Shown: positions 12,326 to 22,860, counted from the stretch's first letter. The stretch is DNA of 64,000 nucleotides from Ryuthela nishihirai (GCA_038380435.1 JAWZYU010000058.1:2170001-2234000), one strand, 5' to 3'. The notes: generated from the sequence alone by a model not told the origin. Translations and numbers: made by a program.

Positions 12326-12543
12326 CAGTGGTTCTCAAACTTTTATGCTTCTCGTACCTCCTGGAAATGTGTATGTAACTGGCGTACCCCTTGTATAGAG
12401 AGATAAAACTATAGTTATAGTGTAACAATGGGAATAAAAGAAAATTTATATATATATATATACAACATATATCAAGCGACCTTTGAGCCTCTCACGACGT
12501 ACCCCAAAAACTTTTACCACTTATCCCACGTTGAGAACCCTTA
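12326..12543. mobile_element. hAT-type MITE with 8-bp target-site duplication
   Basis: The left end CAGTGGTTCTCAAACTTTTA matches the terminal repeat of Charlie-like hAT elements. The right end reads TTGAGAACCCTTA, a diverged inverted copy. The element is flanked by a perfect 8-bp duplication CATTAGAG (12318-12325 and 12544-12551), the hallmark length for hAT. It is 218 bp long, non-coding and AT-rich inside, with a TATATATATATATAC run. A second left end lies at 54733. Confidence 0.88.
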
Positions 12544-12630
12544 CATTAGAGGAAAGGGGAGATATTTATATCTCTACTATCCCATCCAACCTCTGTTAAA
12601 CAGGAAATTCCTACTTCTATAACTTTCTGT

Positions 12631-12855
12631 GCTGTCCCGTGGCCGAGTGGATAGCGCGCAAGGCTATGGATCTAGGGGATCTGGGTTCGAGGCACGGGTA
12701 AGGCATGGCTGTTGTTGTTTTCCTGCTGAGGTCCCGCCATCCTCACAGACCTTCTACTATGGGTTATAAACTGACGGGCTCCTGTCAGTTTATATTCAGC
12801 TGTATTGAATTTATATTCAGCTGCTTGATAGGGTATTATTATTTTTTTTTTCATT
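12631..12855 (+). mobile_element. SINE family A, full length, with target-site duplication
   Basis: The tRNA-like head carries an A-box (GTGGCCGAGTGGATAGC) and a B-box (GGTTCGAGGCA). The family body follows, with an unusual short duplication of TTTATATTCAGCTG near the 3' end and a T-rich tail. A 13-bp duplication with one mismatch flanks it: TATAACTTTCTGT at 12618-12630 and TATAACTTTTTGT at 12856-12868. This copy fixes the element start at GCTGTCCCGTGGCC. It sits inside the ~240-bp tandem repeat. Confidence 0.9.
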
Positions 12856-12950
12856 TATAACTTTTTGTTCCTACTAAATGGAACAATTGTAATTCATAGG
12901 ATGCCAATATTACATTATATGCATTGGAATAAGTTTCCAATAAGTTCCAT

Positions 12951-13310
12951 AGGATGCATTCGGTAAGTGTGAAATTTCTTACAGAGAGTTTCCAGAAATC
13001 GATGACTACCAGTATTAGAAAAATCAATGAGAGTTTTTAAATTTTATTTTCGTTGCATCCTAATTATTTATTTATTTAACTATAGTGTCCACAACAGACC
13101 TGGATTGAATAATAGTGGACACTTACAATGCACATGCATAAAGTCAAACATTACATAAAAAAATAATAGAAAGTAAAAGGAAACGAAAATACAACCGTTG
13201 CCTGCTACGACACACAAGGAAAAATAAAAAAATATACAAGGAAAAAATTCATGTATTAACAAAGGTGAACAACCCAATCTAAATTCTTTTATACTCATAC
13301 TAAACAAATC
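12951..13310. other. Unassigned DNA between repeats
   Basis: The minus-strand open frame at 13080-13322 shows no recognisable domain. A TAGTGTCCAC / GTGGACACT inverted pair lies at 13083 and 13114. Confidence 0.4.
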
Positions 13311-13526
13311 AAGACCATACAACGTGTTCTTTAACGTGCACAGCTCTCCCTCGCACGGAATACGGCTTAACGTCCAATCTTACAACGACCTTTCCAAGCC
13401 CATTAGTGTCCCCTACTGACCGTGGGAGTTTTGCGTAGAAAAATCTCAATGTTAACCCAGCTGGGACTCGAACCTGGGAACCGCAGTTTATGAGCCTCGC
13501 GCGCTACCGACTGCGTTCGTTGTAAG
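13311..13526 (-). repeat. SINE family B, tail missing
   Basis: Minus-strand order from the right: tRNA-Thr-like head (GCGCGCTACCGACTG), GGGACTCGAACCTGGGAACC, CTGACCGTGGGAG, CGGCTTAACGTCC, then GTGTTCTTTAACGTGCACAG. The copy stops there. Confidence 0.8.
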
Positions 13527-13674
13527 TTCATACTATATGTTAAGACACCAAATTGGAATAAAACTTATTTCGTTTAATCAACTATACGTTGGATCGCTTA
13601 CTTGAAAATTTCTGGTTTTCATATCGGTGTATTTTTTTGTTTAAAGATAATGAAATTGGCTTTAGCGATATGTT

Positions 13675-14990
13675 CGTTATTGTGCTGCCATTAACTGGCA
13701 TAACGAAAGCGTAAAATAAGACCCGGAGGTAGAAAACAATAAAGGCGGGAGGTTGGGGGGGGGGGGGGGGGGTTGAGAGTAGCTTCTATTGTAGTATAGA
13801 AATTTACTCTCTGTGTTAGAGGTGCCGGAAATTTTTCCGAAAAATGCATGATATATATAATATAGGCATATAAGGTCATTGCAAATAAGTACTTACTGTA
13901 TATGAGGATAATGATGCATGAATGAAACTCAGTAATCTATCGAATATTATTGGCCTTATCAATATATTGCATAAATTTTCTCTGCAATGAAGAAATATTG
14001 AAAAAATAATGCTGTTATGTCCACTTCTGAGAAAGAGACCACCGGGAGGCTATCTCCCAACAGCTGTCCAGTCGGTCCCCTCCACCACAACTTTCTCTGA
14101 GCTTTCTGGGTCCTTGTGACCTGGTCATTTAGTCCATTACGTGCAAAGATAATGTCGCTCAGAGGTGAAACAACCCAAATTTGTTGATACAATAGGAGCC
14201 TAACGTTCCGGGTGTAAGAATCCGAGCAATTCCTTCGAAAATGCAGTTATGATCTCTGATCTCTGATTAACGAAAGATTGCAGGGATATTAAAATGTTTC
14301 TCGTTCACAGCATCGGTGAAATTATTAGATAAAATTATCAAAAAATAAGATTTCGCAATACCCACGTTATTATTATGCTATCATTAACCGTCATAATGAG
14401 ACTCTAAAATAAGGGTAAGACGAGGCTCATATCGATATTAAAATAAAGGGGGTGGAGTTGGATAATAGTATAAACTATCCCGTCTCTTTTATAGGTCTTT
14501 GAATTTTTTCTTAAAAAAAAAGAATGAAATACCCATGAAATCACTCTAATTATGTACATTTCTTATATGAGGATAATTATGCATGAATGTGACTCAGTAA
14601 CTTATCTATTAAATTTGGCTTTATGAATATATTACATAAATTATCACTGCAATATAGGAGAAAAAGGAAAAATAATGGCGTTGTTTCCACTTCTACTGCG
14701 ATTTTTTAAGAAAGACCATCGCTAATGGTGGCTCTCGTTATACAGCATGGAATTCAGTTGTTTTACCTATGAGTAACACTTTTTTGCACGCAATGGGCTA
14801 AATGGCCAGGTCACAAGAACCTCGAGGGCTCAGAGAAGTTTGGTGGAAGGGGACTCATTTGAACAGCTGATATGCTGCTATTAACCGGCTTAACGAAAGC
14901 GCAAAATAAGGCCCAGAGGTAGAAAAAATTAAAGGCGAGGGTGGGGATGACTAGCTTCTATTGTAGTATAACATTTTACCCTCTGTTTTG
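13675..14990. repeat. Three diverged copies of a ~370-bp repeat (13675-14030, 14362-14740, 14867-14990)
   Basis: Copies 1 and 2 share CATTAACTGGCATAACGAAA-like, ATGAGGATAATGATGCATGA and ATTGCATAAATTTTCTCTGC-like blocks in the same order. Copy 3 is only the first ~124 bp and interrupts a SINE (14757-15152). Copy 1 contains a run of 18 G (13755-13772). No coding sequence. Confidence 0.7.
14030..14180 (+). repeat. SINE family B, 5' truncated
   Basis: Plus-strand core and tail: GGAGGCTATCTCCCAACAGC, CTTTCTCTGAGC, TGACCTGGTCATTTAGTCC, CAGAGGTGAAACAACCC. The 45 bp covering its tail and right flank recur exactly at about 16206-16250. Confidence 0.78.
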
Positions 14991-15152
14991 GGAGACAGAT
15001 GGTAGCCTCCAGTCAATCCATCCATCGCATTTTTAACGTGCACAGAGTGTTGCTCTACAGCACACGGAGACATGGCTTAACGCTCCATTCGATGGACGGT
15101 GGCATATCCAAGCCCATCGGCATCCCCTACAGCACGGAGAGAGACGGCAGTC
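14757..15152 (-). repeat. SINE family B split by an insertion
   Basis: The tail and core (14757-14866) end at GAACAGCTG. The rest resumes at 14991 with GGAGACAGATGGTAGCCTCC and runs to the core near CCCATCGGCATCCCCTACAG. Between them lie ~124 bp of the 13675-type repeat. In intact copies the two sides are contiguous (GAACAGCTGTTGGGAGAC). The tRNA head is missing. Confidence 0.75.
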
Positions 15153-15307
15153 ACAACCGAAGGCATTGGCTTGTGTTCTTTATGATATTTGGGAAATGGA
15201 ATTGAATCGCTAAGAATTAGTAACTAATAATCGATACATTATCATTAATCGGTTCATAATCGATTAATGAAAGGACACACAGGTATATGTTAGAGGACAT
15301 ATGCCGA

Positions 15308-15348
15308 ATATCAATGGTGCACGCAGTGACTGATTGCACCATTGATAT
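15308..15348. repeat. Perfect 14-bp inverted repeat (hairpin)
   Basis: ATATCAATGGTGCA (15308-15321) and its exact reverse complement (15335-15348) are separated by 13 nt. It stands in AT-rich DNA with no gene nearby. Function unknown. Confidence 0.7.
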
Positions 15349-15608
15349 GCTAAAGGTTTATTTTCAACTTTGTAGAGCTCATATAGGAAGATAGGAATTT
15401 TTTAGATATTTTAATTTATTTGTATTATTTTATTATAATTTTGGCTAACAATAACACCGATAGTGTCATCTCGGGTTAAACTTATTTAATTAAACGAAAA
15501 ACGAATTATATAAATTAATTTCGCAATAATTTAGTAGTAGCAAATTATTTTTAATTTCTAAATGAATAAATTTATGCTTAGTTTACAATGGAAAATATAT
15601 TAAAATAA

Positions 15609-15670
15609 CACACAGTGACCATTTAGACCATTGTGTGCAAAAAGTACCGCTCAGAGGTAAAACAGCCCAG
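15609..15670 (+). repeat. SINE family B tail fragment
   Basis: Plus-strand tail only: GTGACCATTTAGACCATTGT, GTGCAAAAAGTACCGCTCAG and AGGTAAAACAGCCCA. Confidence 0.7.
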
Positions 15671-16100
15671 TGCAAAATATTAAGCACTTCATGCTCCCAT
15701 TGTTTTTTTCGGTATCATACAGTTAGATTATTCAGTACAAAAAAGTTCGCAACTCTGATAATGATAGTGAAACAGAAATATGGTGATTGGAATATCGTAT
15801 ATTTAACCTTCGTCTTATTTGTCTCTTTAGCATATTTCATAATATGTAGAGTCTGGTAGAGTAACAATGCATAATTCCAGAGTGTTAGAGAGAAGAAGGC
15901 GGTAAAATTGAAATTAACTTTGTTATTTGTGGAAAGTTGCAAAGTTCTAGAAGTGGTTGTAAAACTTTTAGTTCCAAATAAAAAAATCGATTTTTTCTTT
16001 TAAAGAATGATATTAAAAAATAAAATAGCCGAAATTTTTGATGCAAATAATGTGTTTTGAACTAAATATTTTGAAGAAATTTTCATAATCTAAAATTTTC
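15671..16100. other. Unassigned AT-rich DNA
   Basis: Open frames on both strands at 15635-15942 overlap each other and show no motif. Confidence 0.35.
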
Positions 16101-16206
16101 CTAAATTAGGTGAAACAATTTATTAATTTGTAAATTTTTTAATATTTTTCCTAATTAGGTGAAACAATTTATTAATTTGTAAATTTTTTAATATTTTTCC
16201 TAATTA
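16101..16206. repeat. 49-bp tandem duplication
   Basis: The block GGTGAAACAATTTATTAATT plus its AT-rich remainder occurs at 16109 and 16158, period 49 bp. A third start at 16207 runs into a SINE-tail-like AACAACCCAAATTTG segment. Confidence 0.8.
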
Positions 16207-16372
16207 GGTGAAACAACCCAAATTTGTTGATACAATAGGAGCCTAACGTTAACTAAATTAAGGACGCAAAATGGGGTTTTACTGCCATCTGCCTTTTTTT
16301 GCAAAATTACAATTTAAAATTTAAGAAAGAGGTTAAAAAATTATTGCTATTAATACTGACATAGGTGGGTGT

Positions 16373-16712
16373 TGAGTTGTTTTACCTCTGAGTGGCACCT
16401 TTTTGCACACCATGGGTTAAATGGCAAGATCATAAGGAACCCAAAGGCTCAGAGAAGGTTGGGGGAGGGGAACCACCGTTCGCAGCCAGATGGTAGCCTC
16501 CGTGTTAAGGCCATACAGCGTGTTCTTTAACGTGCAGAGGCTATGACTCTCCCGCACACAGAACCACTGCTTAACGTTCCATCCGACGGACGGCGGCCTT
16601 TCCAAACTCATTCATGTCCCCTACCGACGGTGGGCAGGGTGGGTAATTTTAACGAGAAAAATCTCAACACTGACCCAGCTGGGACTCGAACCTGGCGCGA
16701 TACCGACTGAGG
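16373..16712 (-). repeat. SINE family B attached to an expanded tRNA head
   Basis: Near full-length minus-strand copy: tail GTTGTTTTACCTCTGAGTGG, core GGTTGGGGGAGGGGAACCAC, CGTGTTCTTTAACGTGCAGA, GGACTCGAACCTGG. The head continues into the 46-bp tandem array at 16711-16963. Confidence 0.85.
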
Positions 16713-16963
16713 AACCTGGGAACTACAGATTACAAGTCTGGCGCGCTACCGACTGAGGAACCTGGGAACTACAGATTACAAGTCTGGCGCGCTACCGACT
16801 GAGGAACCTGGGAACTACAGATTACAAGTCTGGCGCGCTACCGACTGAGGAACCTGGGAACTACAGATTACAAGTCTGGCGCGCTACCGACTGAGAAACC
16901 TGGGAACTACAGATTACAAGTCTGGCGCGCTACCGACTGAGGAAACTGGGAACTACAGATTAC
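16711..16963 (-). repeat. 46-bp tandem array made of the SINE's tRNA-Thr-like head
   Basis: Five full units start at 16711, 16757, 16803, 16849 and 16895, with a partial sixth at 16941. On the minus strand each unit holds an A-box-like TCAGTCGGTAGCGCG and an anticodon-arm region with loop CTTGTAA (anticodon TGT, Thr). It then runs only into the start of the B-box (CCCAGGTTCC). Units are almost identical, so the expansion is recent. The array lies upstream of the SINE's own head in the sense of transcription. Confidence 0.92.
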
Positions 16964-17655
16964 TCTCATAAATATATTAAGGACGGTAATATTTTAAGCG
17001 ATTTTAGTCATTTCTCTTGCTTTCTTTTAGATTCCTTCAATCGTTTCCTATTTATTATCGATTCCGCAAAGATTTGTCTACGTCATAAGTGGAAATAACT
17101 GCAGGAAAGCTCATTTTCGATATCTCTTCACTTTCACTAGGCCTCATTTTACACTATTACTATATGCACTTTATTGTACGTAGCTGTATCTCAGCTTCCA
17201 ATTACTCTTTTCACATGTGGTAAAGACCTTTCTTCCTCATTTTAGATGATATTTCTCCGCATAGATATCTTACCAAAATCCAGCAAATATGAGAAACTAT
17301 GTAACAGAGATTCTTCTGAAAAGCGACACACCATAAATCCCCAATTATCGAAAAGCCCCGAAAAACCCTCACACAGAAACCCCACAATGAAGAATTGGAA
17401 AAACCCTCTGGAAGAGGCACTGAGTGATGAAAAGCAAATAGTAAAACGACGTGGACATTGCAAAAACATCCAGCGTAGCCCTACTCCAAACACTAGAAAA
17501 AACGAAGTTCCCACGGTAAGACAGAGGAGCCAAAATCAAGAAGAAAGGCAGAAATGATCTCCAAAGCCCTAAACTGGGAAAAAACCACTGAACCGGAACA
17601 ACTGAATCTGAAACTACTTAACAGCGTCTATAGGAATGAAACCCAAAACTACGTT
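16964..17655. repeat. Repeat X, copy 1 (no SINE insertion)
   Basis: About 690 bp closely matching 21730-22857 once the SINE in the second copy is removed. Its 3' part also matches the inverted segment at 30690-30807. A 103-codon open frame at 17246-17557 is not preserved in the second copy (early stop), so coding is doubtful. It supplies the empty site for the SINE at 22300. Confidence 0.85.
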
Positions 17656-17872
17656 GGTCCAGAAATCCTACAAAACCACAGTAAATATTTCTTATGCTAA
17701 ATATATAATTTCAGGAATTCAGTGTTTCGAACTACAGATACATATTGAAACACAGTATTGCTTCTGGTGAATATGGGAAACTGGTTTACATACCTAACGG
17801 ATTTTCCATTTCGTTCTGCATTTTTTTAGGATGGAAATTCGAAATTAGGTAATTCAGAATATGCGTACTATG

Positions 17873-18165
17873 GGTTGTTTTACCTCTGAGCATAACGTTT
17901 TTACACACCATGGGCTAAATGGCCAGATCACATGGACCTCGAAGGCTCAGAGAAAGTTGGGGAGGGGACCCAATGGAACAGCTGTTGGGAGACAGCTGGT
18001 AGCCTCAATTCAAGGCCATCAAGCGTGTTCTTTAACGTGCACAGGGTATGGCTCTCCCGTACACGGGGCCAAGGCTTAACGTCCCATCCGACGGACGGCG
18101 GCCTTTCCAAGCCCATCGGTGTGCCCTACTGACCGTTTGCAGGGCGGGGAATTTTGCGGAGATAA
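17873..18165 (-). repeat. SINE family B, head missing (left arm)
   Basis: From tail (GTTGTTTTACCTCTGAGC) to GGCAGGGCGGGGAATTTTGC-like sequence. It was present before the inverted duplication because the same truncated copy lies at 30170-30463. Confidence 0.85.
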
Positions 18166-18725
18166 CGAATATGCGTACTCTGTTATTTCGTTAGTGTTTG
18201 TCTGAGCAAAAAAAAAGAGTTTATTTTCTCTATTGGAAGAGAAACAGTTAGAGGGAAACCAATGTAATAACATACAGGTCAACAGTTAAACTGGGAAAGT
18301 CTATTGTGTGCAACTTCCATTTTTCATATGTAAGCATTATACCCGATTTTTAACAGCATGGATATACTTCCTGCTGGAAGAGATTATAAATTTGTGCAAA
18401 AATTATATGTCTGAAAAGTAAAATTCCAGTTGAACGCCAGATTTCTTTTATACAGTTTTTAATTGTTTTTGATTAAAAAAAAACGAAAAAACAAAAACAT
18501 TTAGATTTGTGGAAAATATTTCAGTTTTAAATATAGAACATAGTCACACTTTTTCAAATCTTTGGCAGAGCTCTATAAGAACACTGTATCCTGAAAGAAA
18601 AAGTAAAAGAACGTAGCATTTCTGTGTGGAATAAGCAATGATGGTATATTATTTCAACAAATCCATCCTTTCTCTCTTCGTTCCTGATACCCACTCGCTA
18701 CCCCCACCCCCACGTGATAACAGAG

Positions 18726-18858
18726 CAATAACGCTAAGAACCTATAGCCCTAAAGGCAATAACGCTAAGAACCTGTAGCTAAGAACGAAAGGCAATAACG
18801 CTAAGAACCTGTAGCTAAGAACGAAAGGCAATAACGCTAAGAACCTATAGCCCTAAGG
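18726..18858. repeat. 36-bp tandem expansion, four units
   Basis: CAATAACGCTAAGAACCT starts at 18726, 18757, 18793 and 18829 (spacing 31, 36, 36). The matching right arm near 29573-29610 has a single unit. The arrays therefore changed after the arms were duplicated. Confidence 0.88.
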
Positions 18859-19122
18859 GCAGTCCAGAGACAGCACACATATATTTAATCCGGCAAAGCC
18901 TCCAAAGGTTAATCTTTTGGAGGCAACTAGTAGAGTCTACTTCTTCAACCAATCAAAGCTGTCTTCGTAACTAAGTGTCTTCCGGATAGTTAAATAGTAT
19001 TAGTCATAGCCTAGGCCAATAGGGAATGATCTTGAAAGATCAAGACTTGTATCTTAGAAGGCTGATCTAAAGCTCGGCCAGAACGTGCATCATAATAGAT
19101 TGTCTGTCGCTGAGGAGTCAAC

Positions 19123-19359
19123 ATGCACCTCAGACGTTGCTCCGCTATGCCGATTGAACCTGTTGGTGATTCTCAGCCACCAGAAATGTCGCCTAGAGAG
19201 ATTGCTGGAGCACTGCCTCCTGCTGCAGAGATAGAAGAGGTTTTACAGCAGTGGATGAGGGAGCACGAAGAATTGTTTGTTCTCCCAGTTATTTCAAATC
19301 CGTCTCCTCCACTAACTCAGCAATTACTTGAAACATGGAGCACTTCAAGAAGCGACTGA
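19123..19359 (+). CDS. Unrecognised 78-aa open frame in the inverted-repeat arm (left copy)
   Basis: The 78-residue frame begins MHLRRCSAMPIEPVGDSQPP and ends LLETWSTSRSD. It is hydrophilic, acidic in the middle (EIEEVLQQWMREHEE, possibly helical), Pro-rich near both ends, and has no signal peptide or membrane segment. It matches no family I know. It differs from the right-arm copy by two bases, and both differences change an amino acid (His2/Arg, Ile37/Arg), so no purifying selection is shown. Upstream is a GATCTTGAAAGATCAAG imperfect palindrome. It could be the start of a transposable-element ORF or a chance frame. Confidence 0.3.
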   Translation: MHLRRCSAMPIEPVGDSQPPEMSPREIAGALPPAAEIEEVLQQWMREHEELFVLPVISNPSPPLTQQLLETWSTSRSD

Positions 19360-19802
19360 CTGCCTAGAATATGCACCTAATCAGAAGATCGGCAAATGGA
19401 GTAACTCCATTTCACAAACTGCTCTTATGAGAGCCACACAATTCCGATAAAGGGTTACCATCGTACACTTCAAAGCTTATATAGTTGTGATTAAATAATC
19501 TCATGTTTCTAGTTATTTGTGACTTTTGTTTTCCTTTAATATTTTCTGTAGGTGCTGTAGGAAAGGTAGTAACCTTCCATCGGATTCTGGGAGTTGTAGA
19601 AAAAGGAATTTCCAATTTTTAGGCATGGACGGATCAGACAAGTGCTGTCTGAACATGGGCATCTCGTAGGCCAGTCGTGAGGACAGCAGTCTTGATGGTT
19701 TTGTTGCTTGCCACTGGGAACTCCTGGTGGAGTGCGAATGCTATACTGACTGTCCTAGTTAAATCAAGTTAACGAAAGTCAAATAAAAGAGATGAATATT
19801 AT

Positions 19803-20043
19803 GGGTTTTTACCTCTGAGCGGCACTCTTTTTTATACCATGGGTTAATGGCCAGGTCACCAGAACCCCGAAGGCTCAGAGGATGTTGAGGGAGGGGATCC
19901 ACTGGTACAGCTGTTAGGAGACAGATGGTAGGTTGTCGTCAAGGCCATCCAGTATATTCTCTAAAGTGCACAGAGCATGGCTCTCTCTACACACTAGGCC
20001 ACGTCTTAACATCCCATCCTACGGACGGCGTCCTTTCCAAGCC
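19803..20043 (-). repeat. SINE family B, head missing
   Basis: Minus-strand tail and core: GGTTAATGGCCAGGTCACCA, GGATCCACTGGTACAGCTGT, AGGCCATCCAGTATATTCTC and CATCCTACGGACGGCGTCC. Confidence 0.78.
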
Positions 20044-20084
20044 TAAAAAAAAATTGTATTAAAGTTCTTGCACCCTTTGCTGGA

Positions 20085-20400
20085 AAATCGATATTTCTCT
20101 GAGTGTATTCTGTTTAAGAAACAAGGATGTAAACCCTTTTTCAAGATTTTGATTTGATTCTCTCACAGGACGTATTCTGCCCTGCGAGAGACTTGTCTCA
20201 GCCTTTGCTGTGGGGGGACGAAGAAAAGAAACGTGTAGAGTATGTATAATAAGTTACATTTACTGTTTATTTAATTTTTTTGGTCATTTTCGATATGAAC
20301 TTTCACTTTTCAAATACTTTCAGTTTTTAGTCTACTTATCAGCTTAAATCAAAATCTTCAAAAAGGGTTTACGTCCTTGTTACTTATAGAGATATTTTCG
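20085..20400. repeat. Foldback repeat (arms 20085-20160 and 20340-20400)
   Basis: ACAAGGATGTAAACCCTTTT in the left arm and its near-exact reverse complement (20345-20382) are separated by ~180 bp. The pairing extends outward to GATATTTCTCT / AGAGATATT. It looks like a small foldback or MITE-like element. No target-site duplication was established. Confidence 0.7.
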
Positions 20401-20419
20401 TGTTTTTTACTTTCTCTTC

Positions 20420-21729
20420 CGTCTATTAAATTTTTCTCTTTTAGAAAAAGATGTCTTTTCGATTTCCAAAGTGCAAGACACTTTACGTAACATTTCAGAT
20501 TTCAGTTCTTAAAGTAAATAATTTCAGGAGTCAAATCTTTGATTACAGTTGGATAGAAACCGATTTCGTAAAGGTAAAAGCAACTTATTTCACATCCGGG
20601 TCAGGGAGAGGGGCTGCTCAGAGATAAATACCCTACTTTCGCATTCTTTCTTAATACTCAAAAGATACTCCTCTTCCTTTCGATTTTCATCTCAGTTTGT
20701 CTAGAAAAATGAAAAGTGACTTATTCACTGGTGGATCTCGAAAGGTTCATTAAGGGGAGGTACAATCAATGGATTCGGAAGAAATGTCAAATAATTCGTT
20801 TGTTTTATTCCACATTCAGGAGGGACACCCCTCTTCTCTACACCTTGGAACTGAAAATTAATGTTATATAAGACGATACTTTCATGCTGAATCTCTGATG
20901 CTAAATGTACAATTTAAGGAATTCAATGCTTCAAACTAGATTTATACTCCGTCATCAAACTACAGATCACTCCCACAAAAAAGACCACGTTCAACTCTGA
21001 AATTTTTAAAATATCGAAAATAACATAAATGGCAAGATATCTCGGAAACGGTTCAATGTGCGTGGAATCCGGTTCCGTCGCTCGCTTCGTCTCTTGTAGT
21101 CCTTCGCAAAGAGTGGTCTACGACGAATCCTCTCTACGACGAATATCTAAAAAGTTAACATTTGACCAATCAGCATTCAGCCAATTACATACCATAATCT
21201 CATTGGTTAAAATTTCCCCATAGGCTTAACATTACCATGTTAAAGCAGAGGTGAAATCTTTCGTTGGATTAACAATACGAATGTTTTTCGTATGGAGGAG
21301 AAATAGGGCCATCAGCCTAGCAAAATTGTCTCAGCCAAAAGGAAAGCACTAATGGCAGTCACTAATAAGAGCCTGCACTGGGTTCGAAACCATAAGGCTA
21401 TTGTAACACCATATCATCTGACCAATCAATAATATACACATGATAAAATCACAAATTTCTTTATATATATATATTTAAAGTCCAGCCATCCACCCCCACA
21501 ACCTCCCATTTCATTGACACTAAATAAATCTCTTTGCCTTGCCCCCAGCCCTAAGCCTCATAGACCTCAGGATGGGGAAGTAGGGTGAAAAAAAAGAAAA
21601 CGTTAGAATCACCCCTATTCTAATAATGACCATTAGACCACGGACGGTTTTCATTTTTTTTTTATTCTCATTTCCTCATTATCCTATAACGCGGATCTGG
21701 CAATTCGTATTTCCCTTCAATATGTCTGC
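20420..21729. other. Unassigned AT-rich DNA
   Basis: No gene recognised. About 20905-20945 is a diverged match to 17692-17735 (ATGCTAAAT..., GGAATTCAATGCTTC). The frame at 21029-21223 has no motif. Confidence 0.4.
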
Positions 21730-22857
21730 TCTCATAAATACATTAAGGACGGTAATATTTTAAGTGATTTTAGTCATTCCTCTTGCTTTGTTTTAGATTC
21801 CTTCAATCGTTTCCTATTTATTATCGATTCCGCAAAGATTTTATCTTTATTATTTTATCTACGTCATAAATGGAAATAACTTCAGGAAAGCTCATTTTCG
21901 ATATCTCTTCACTTTCACTAGGCCACACCTTACACTATTACTATATGCACTTTGTACGTAGCTGTATCTCAGCTTCCAATTACTCTTTTCGCATGTGGTG
22001 AAGACCTATCTTCCTCATTTTAGATGATTTTTCTCCGCATAGAAATCCTTCCGATATCCAGCAAATATGAGAAACTATGTAACAGATTCCTCTGAAAAGT
22101 GACACACCATAAAACCCCAATTCTCGAAAAGCCCCGAAAAACCCTCGCATAGAACCCACACAATGAAGAATTGGAAAACCCTCTGGAAGACGCACTGAGT
22201 GATGAAAAGCAAATAGTAACCCGACGTGGACATTGCAAAAACATCCAGCGTAGCCCTACTCCAAACACTAGAAAAAACGAATTTCCCACAGTAAGAGAGT
22301 TGGGTTGTTTTACCTCTGAACAGCACTTTTTTGCACACCATGGGCTAATTGGCCAGGTCACATGGACCCCGAAGGCTCAGAGAAAGTTGGAGGAGGGGAC
22401 CCACTGGAACAGCTGTTGGGAGACAGATGGTCGCCTCCCGTCAAGGCCATCCAGCGTGTTCTTTAACGTGCACAGGGTATGGCTCTCCCGTACACGGGGC
22501 CACGGCTTAACGTCCCATCCGACGGTCGACGGCCTTTCCAAGTCCATCGATGTCCCCTACTGACCGTAGACAGGGGGGGTGGAATTTTACGGAGATAAAT
22601 CTCAACGCTGACCAGCTGGGACTCGAACCTGGGAACTACAGATTACGAGCCTGGCGCGCTACCGACTGAGCCACCCCCGACCCCAGTACGAGAGAGGAGG
22701 CAAAAACAAGAAGAAAGGCAGAAATGATCTCCAAAGCCCTAAACTGGGAAAAAAACCATTGAACCCGAGCAACTGAATATGAAAACTCACAGGACATGGG
22801 ACACCCAAGATATTACTACTTAACAGCGTCTATAGGAATGAAACCCAAAACTACGTT
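21730..22857. repeat. Repeat X, copy 2, interrupted by a SINE
   Basis: Matches 16964-17655 in the order before and after the SINE at 22300-22683. Contains a CACAGGACATGGGACACCC block (around 22787) that copy 1 lacks but the inverted 30.7-kb copy has. Confidence 0.85.
22300..22683 (-). mobile_element. SINE family B, full length, with target-site duplication and empty site
   Basis: This is the reference copy. From right to left: the tRNA-Thr-like head (GGTGGCTCAGTCGGTAGCGC, anticodon loop CTCGTAA with anticodon CGT, B-box GGTTCGAGTCC), then CAGCTGGTCAGCGTTGAGAT, then a ~250-bp body, ending CAGAGGTAAAACAACCCAAC. An 11-bp duplication with one mismatch flanks it: CAGTAAGAGAG (22289-22299) and CAGTACGAGAG (22684-22694). 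Repeat X copy 1 has the uninterrupted site near 17516. Length 384 bp, no A-rich tail. Confidence 0.95.
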
Positions 22858-22860
22858 CGG

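Larger units (their letters stand above)
11630..12950. repeat. Degenerate ~240-bp tandem repeat, about four units, interrupted by a hAT MITE and a SINE
   Basis: Recurring blocks mark the units. A CTCTAATCCGAC-like block occurs at about 11638, 11890, 12127 and 12570. A GGAACAATTGGAATTCAAAGG-like block occurs at about 11950, 12190 and 12880. An AATAAAACGAATAT-like block occurs at about 12033 and 12259. After removing the 226-bp hAT insertion, unit spacing is about 225-250 bp. Identity between units is low. No coding potential. Confidence 0.65.
17555..19690. repeat. Left arm of a ~2.1-kb inverted repeat
   Basis: The reverse complement of 28729-30807 aligns along the whole length, including a truncated SINE B and a 78-codon open frame. 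The arms are ~9 kb apart and flank the transporter-like region at 23135-24518. The main difference is a local tandem expansion at 18726-18858. Confidence 0.9.

Noticed and set aside
16711..16963. CRISPR-like array (regular 46-bp period)
   Set aside because: There are no unique spacers: units are contiguous copies of a SINE tRNA head in a eukaryotic genome.
17246..17557. 103-codon frame in repeat X
   Set aside because: The second copy of repeat X has an early stop and indels, so the frame is not conserved.
22620..22683. Functional tRNA-Thr gene
   Set aside because: The tRNA-like part continues into a SINE body, recurs in many truncated copies and is bounded by a target-site duplication that includes the body.
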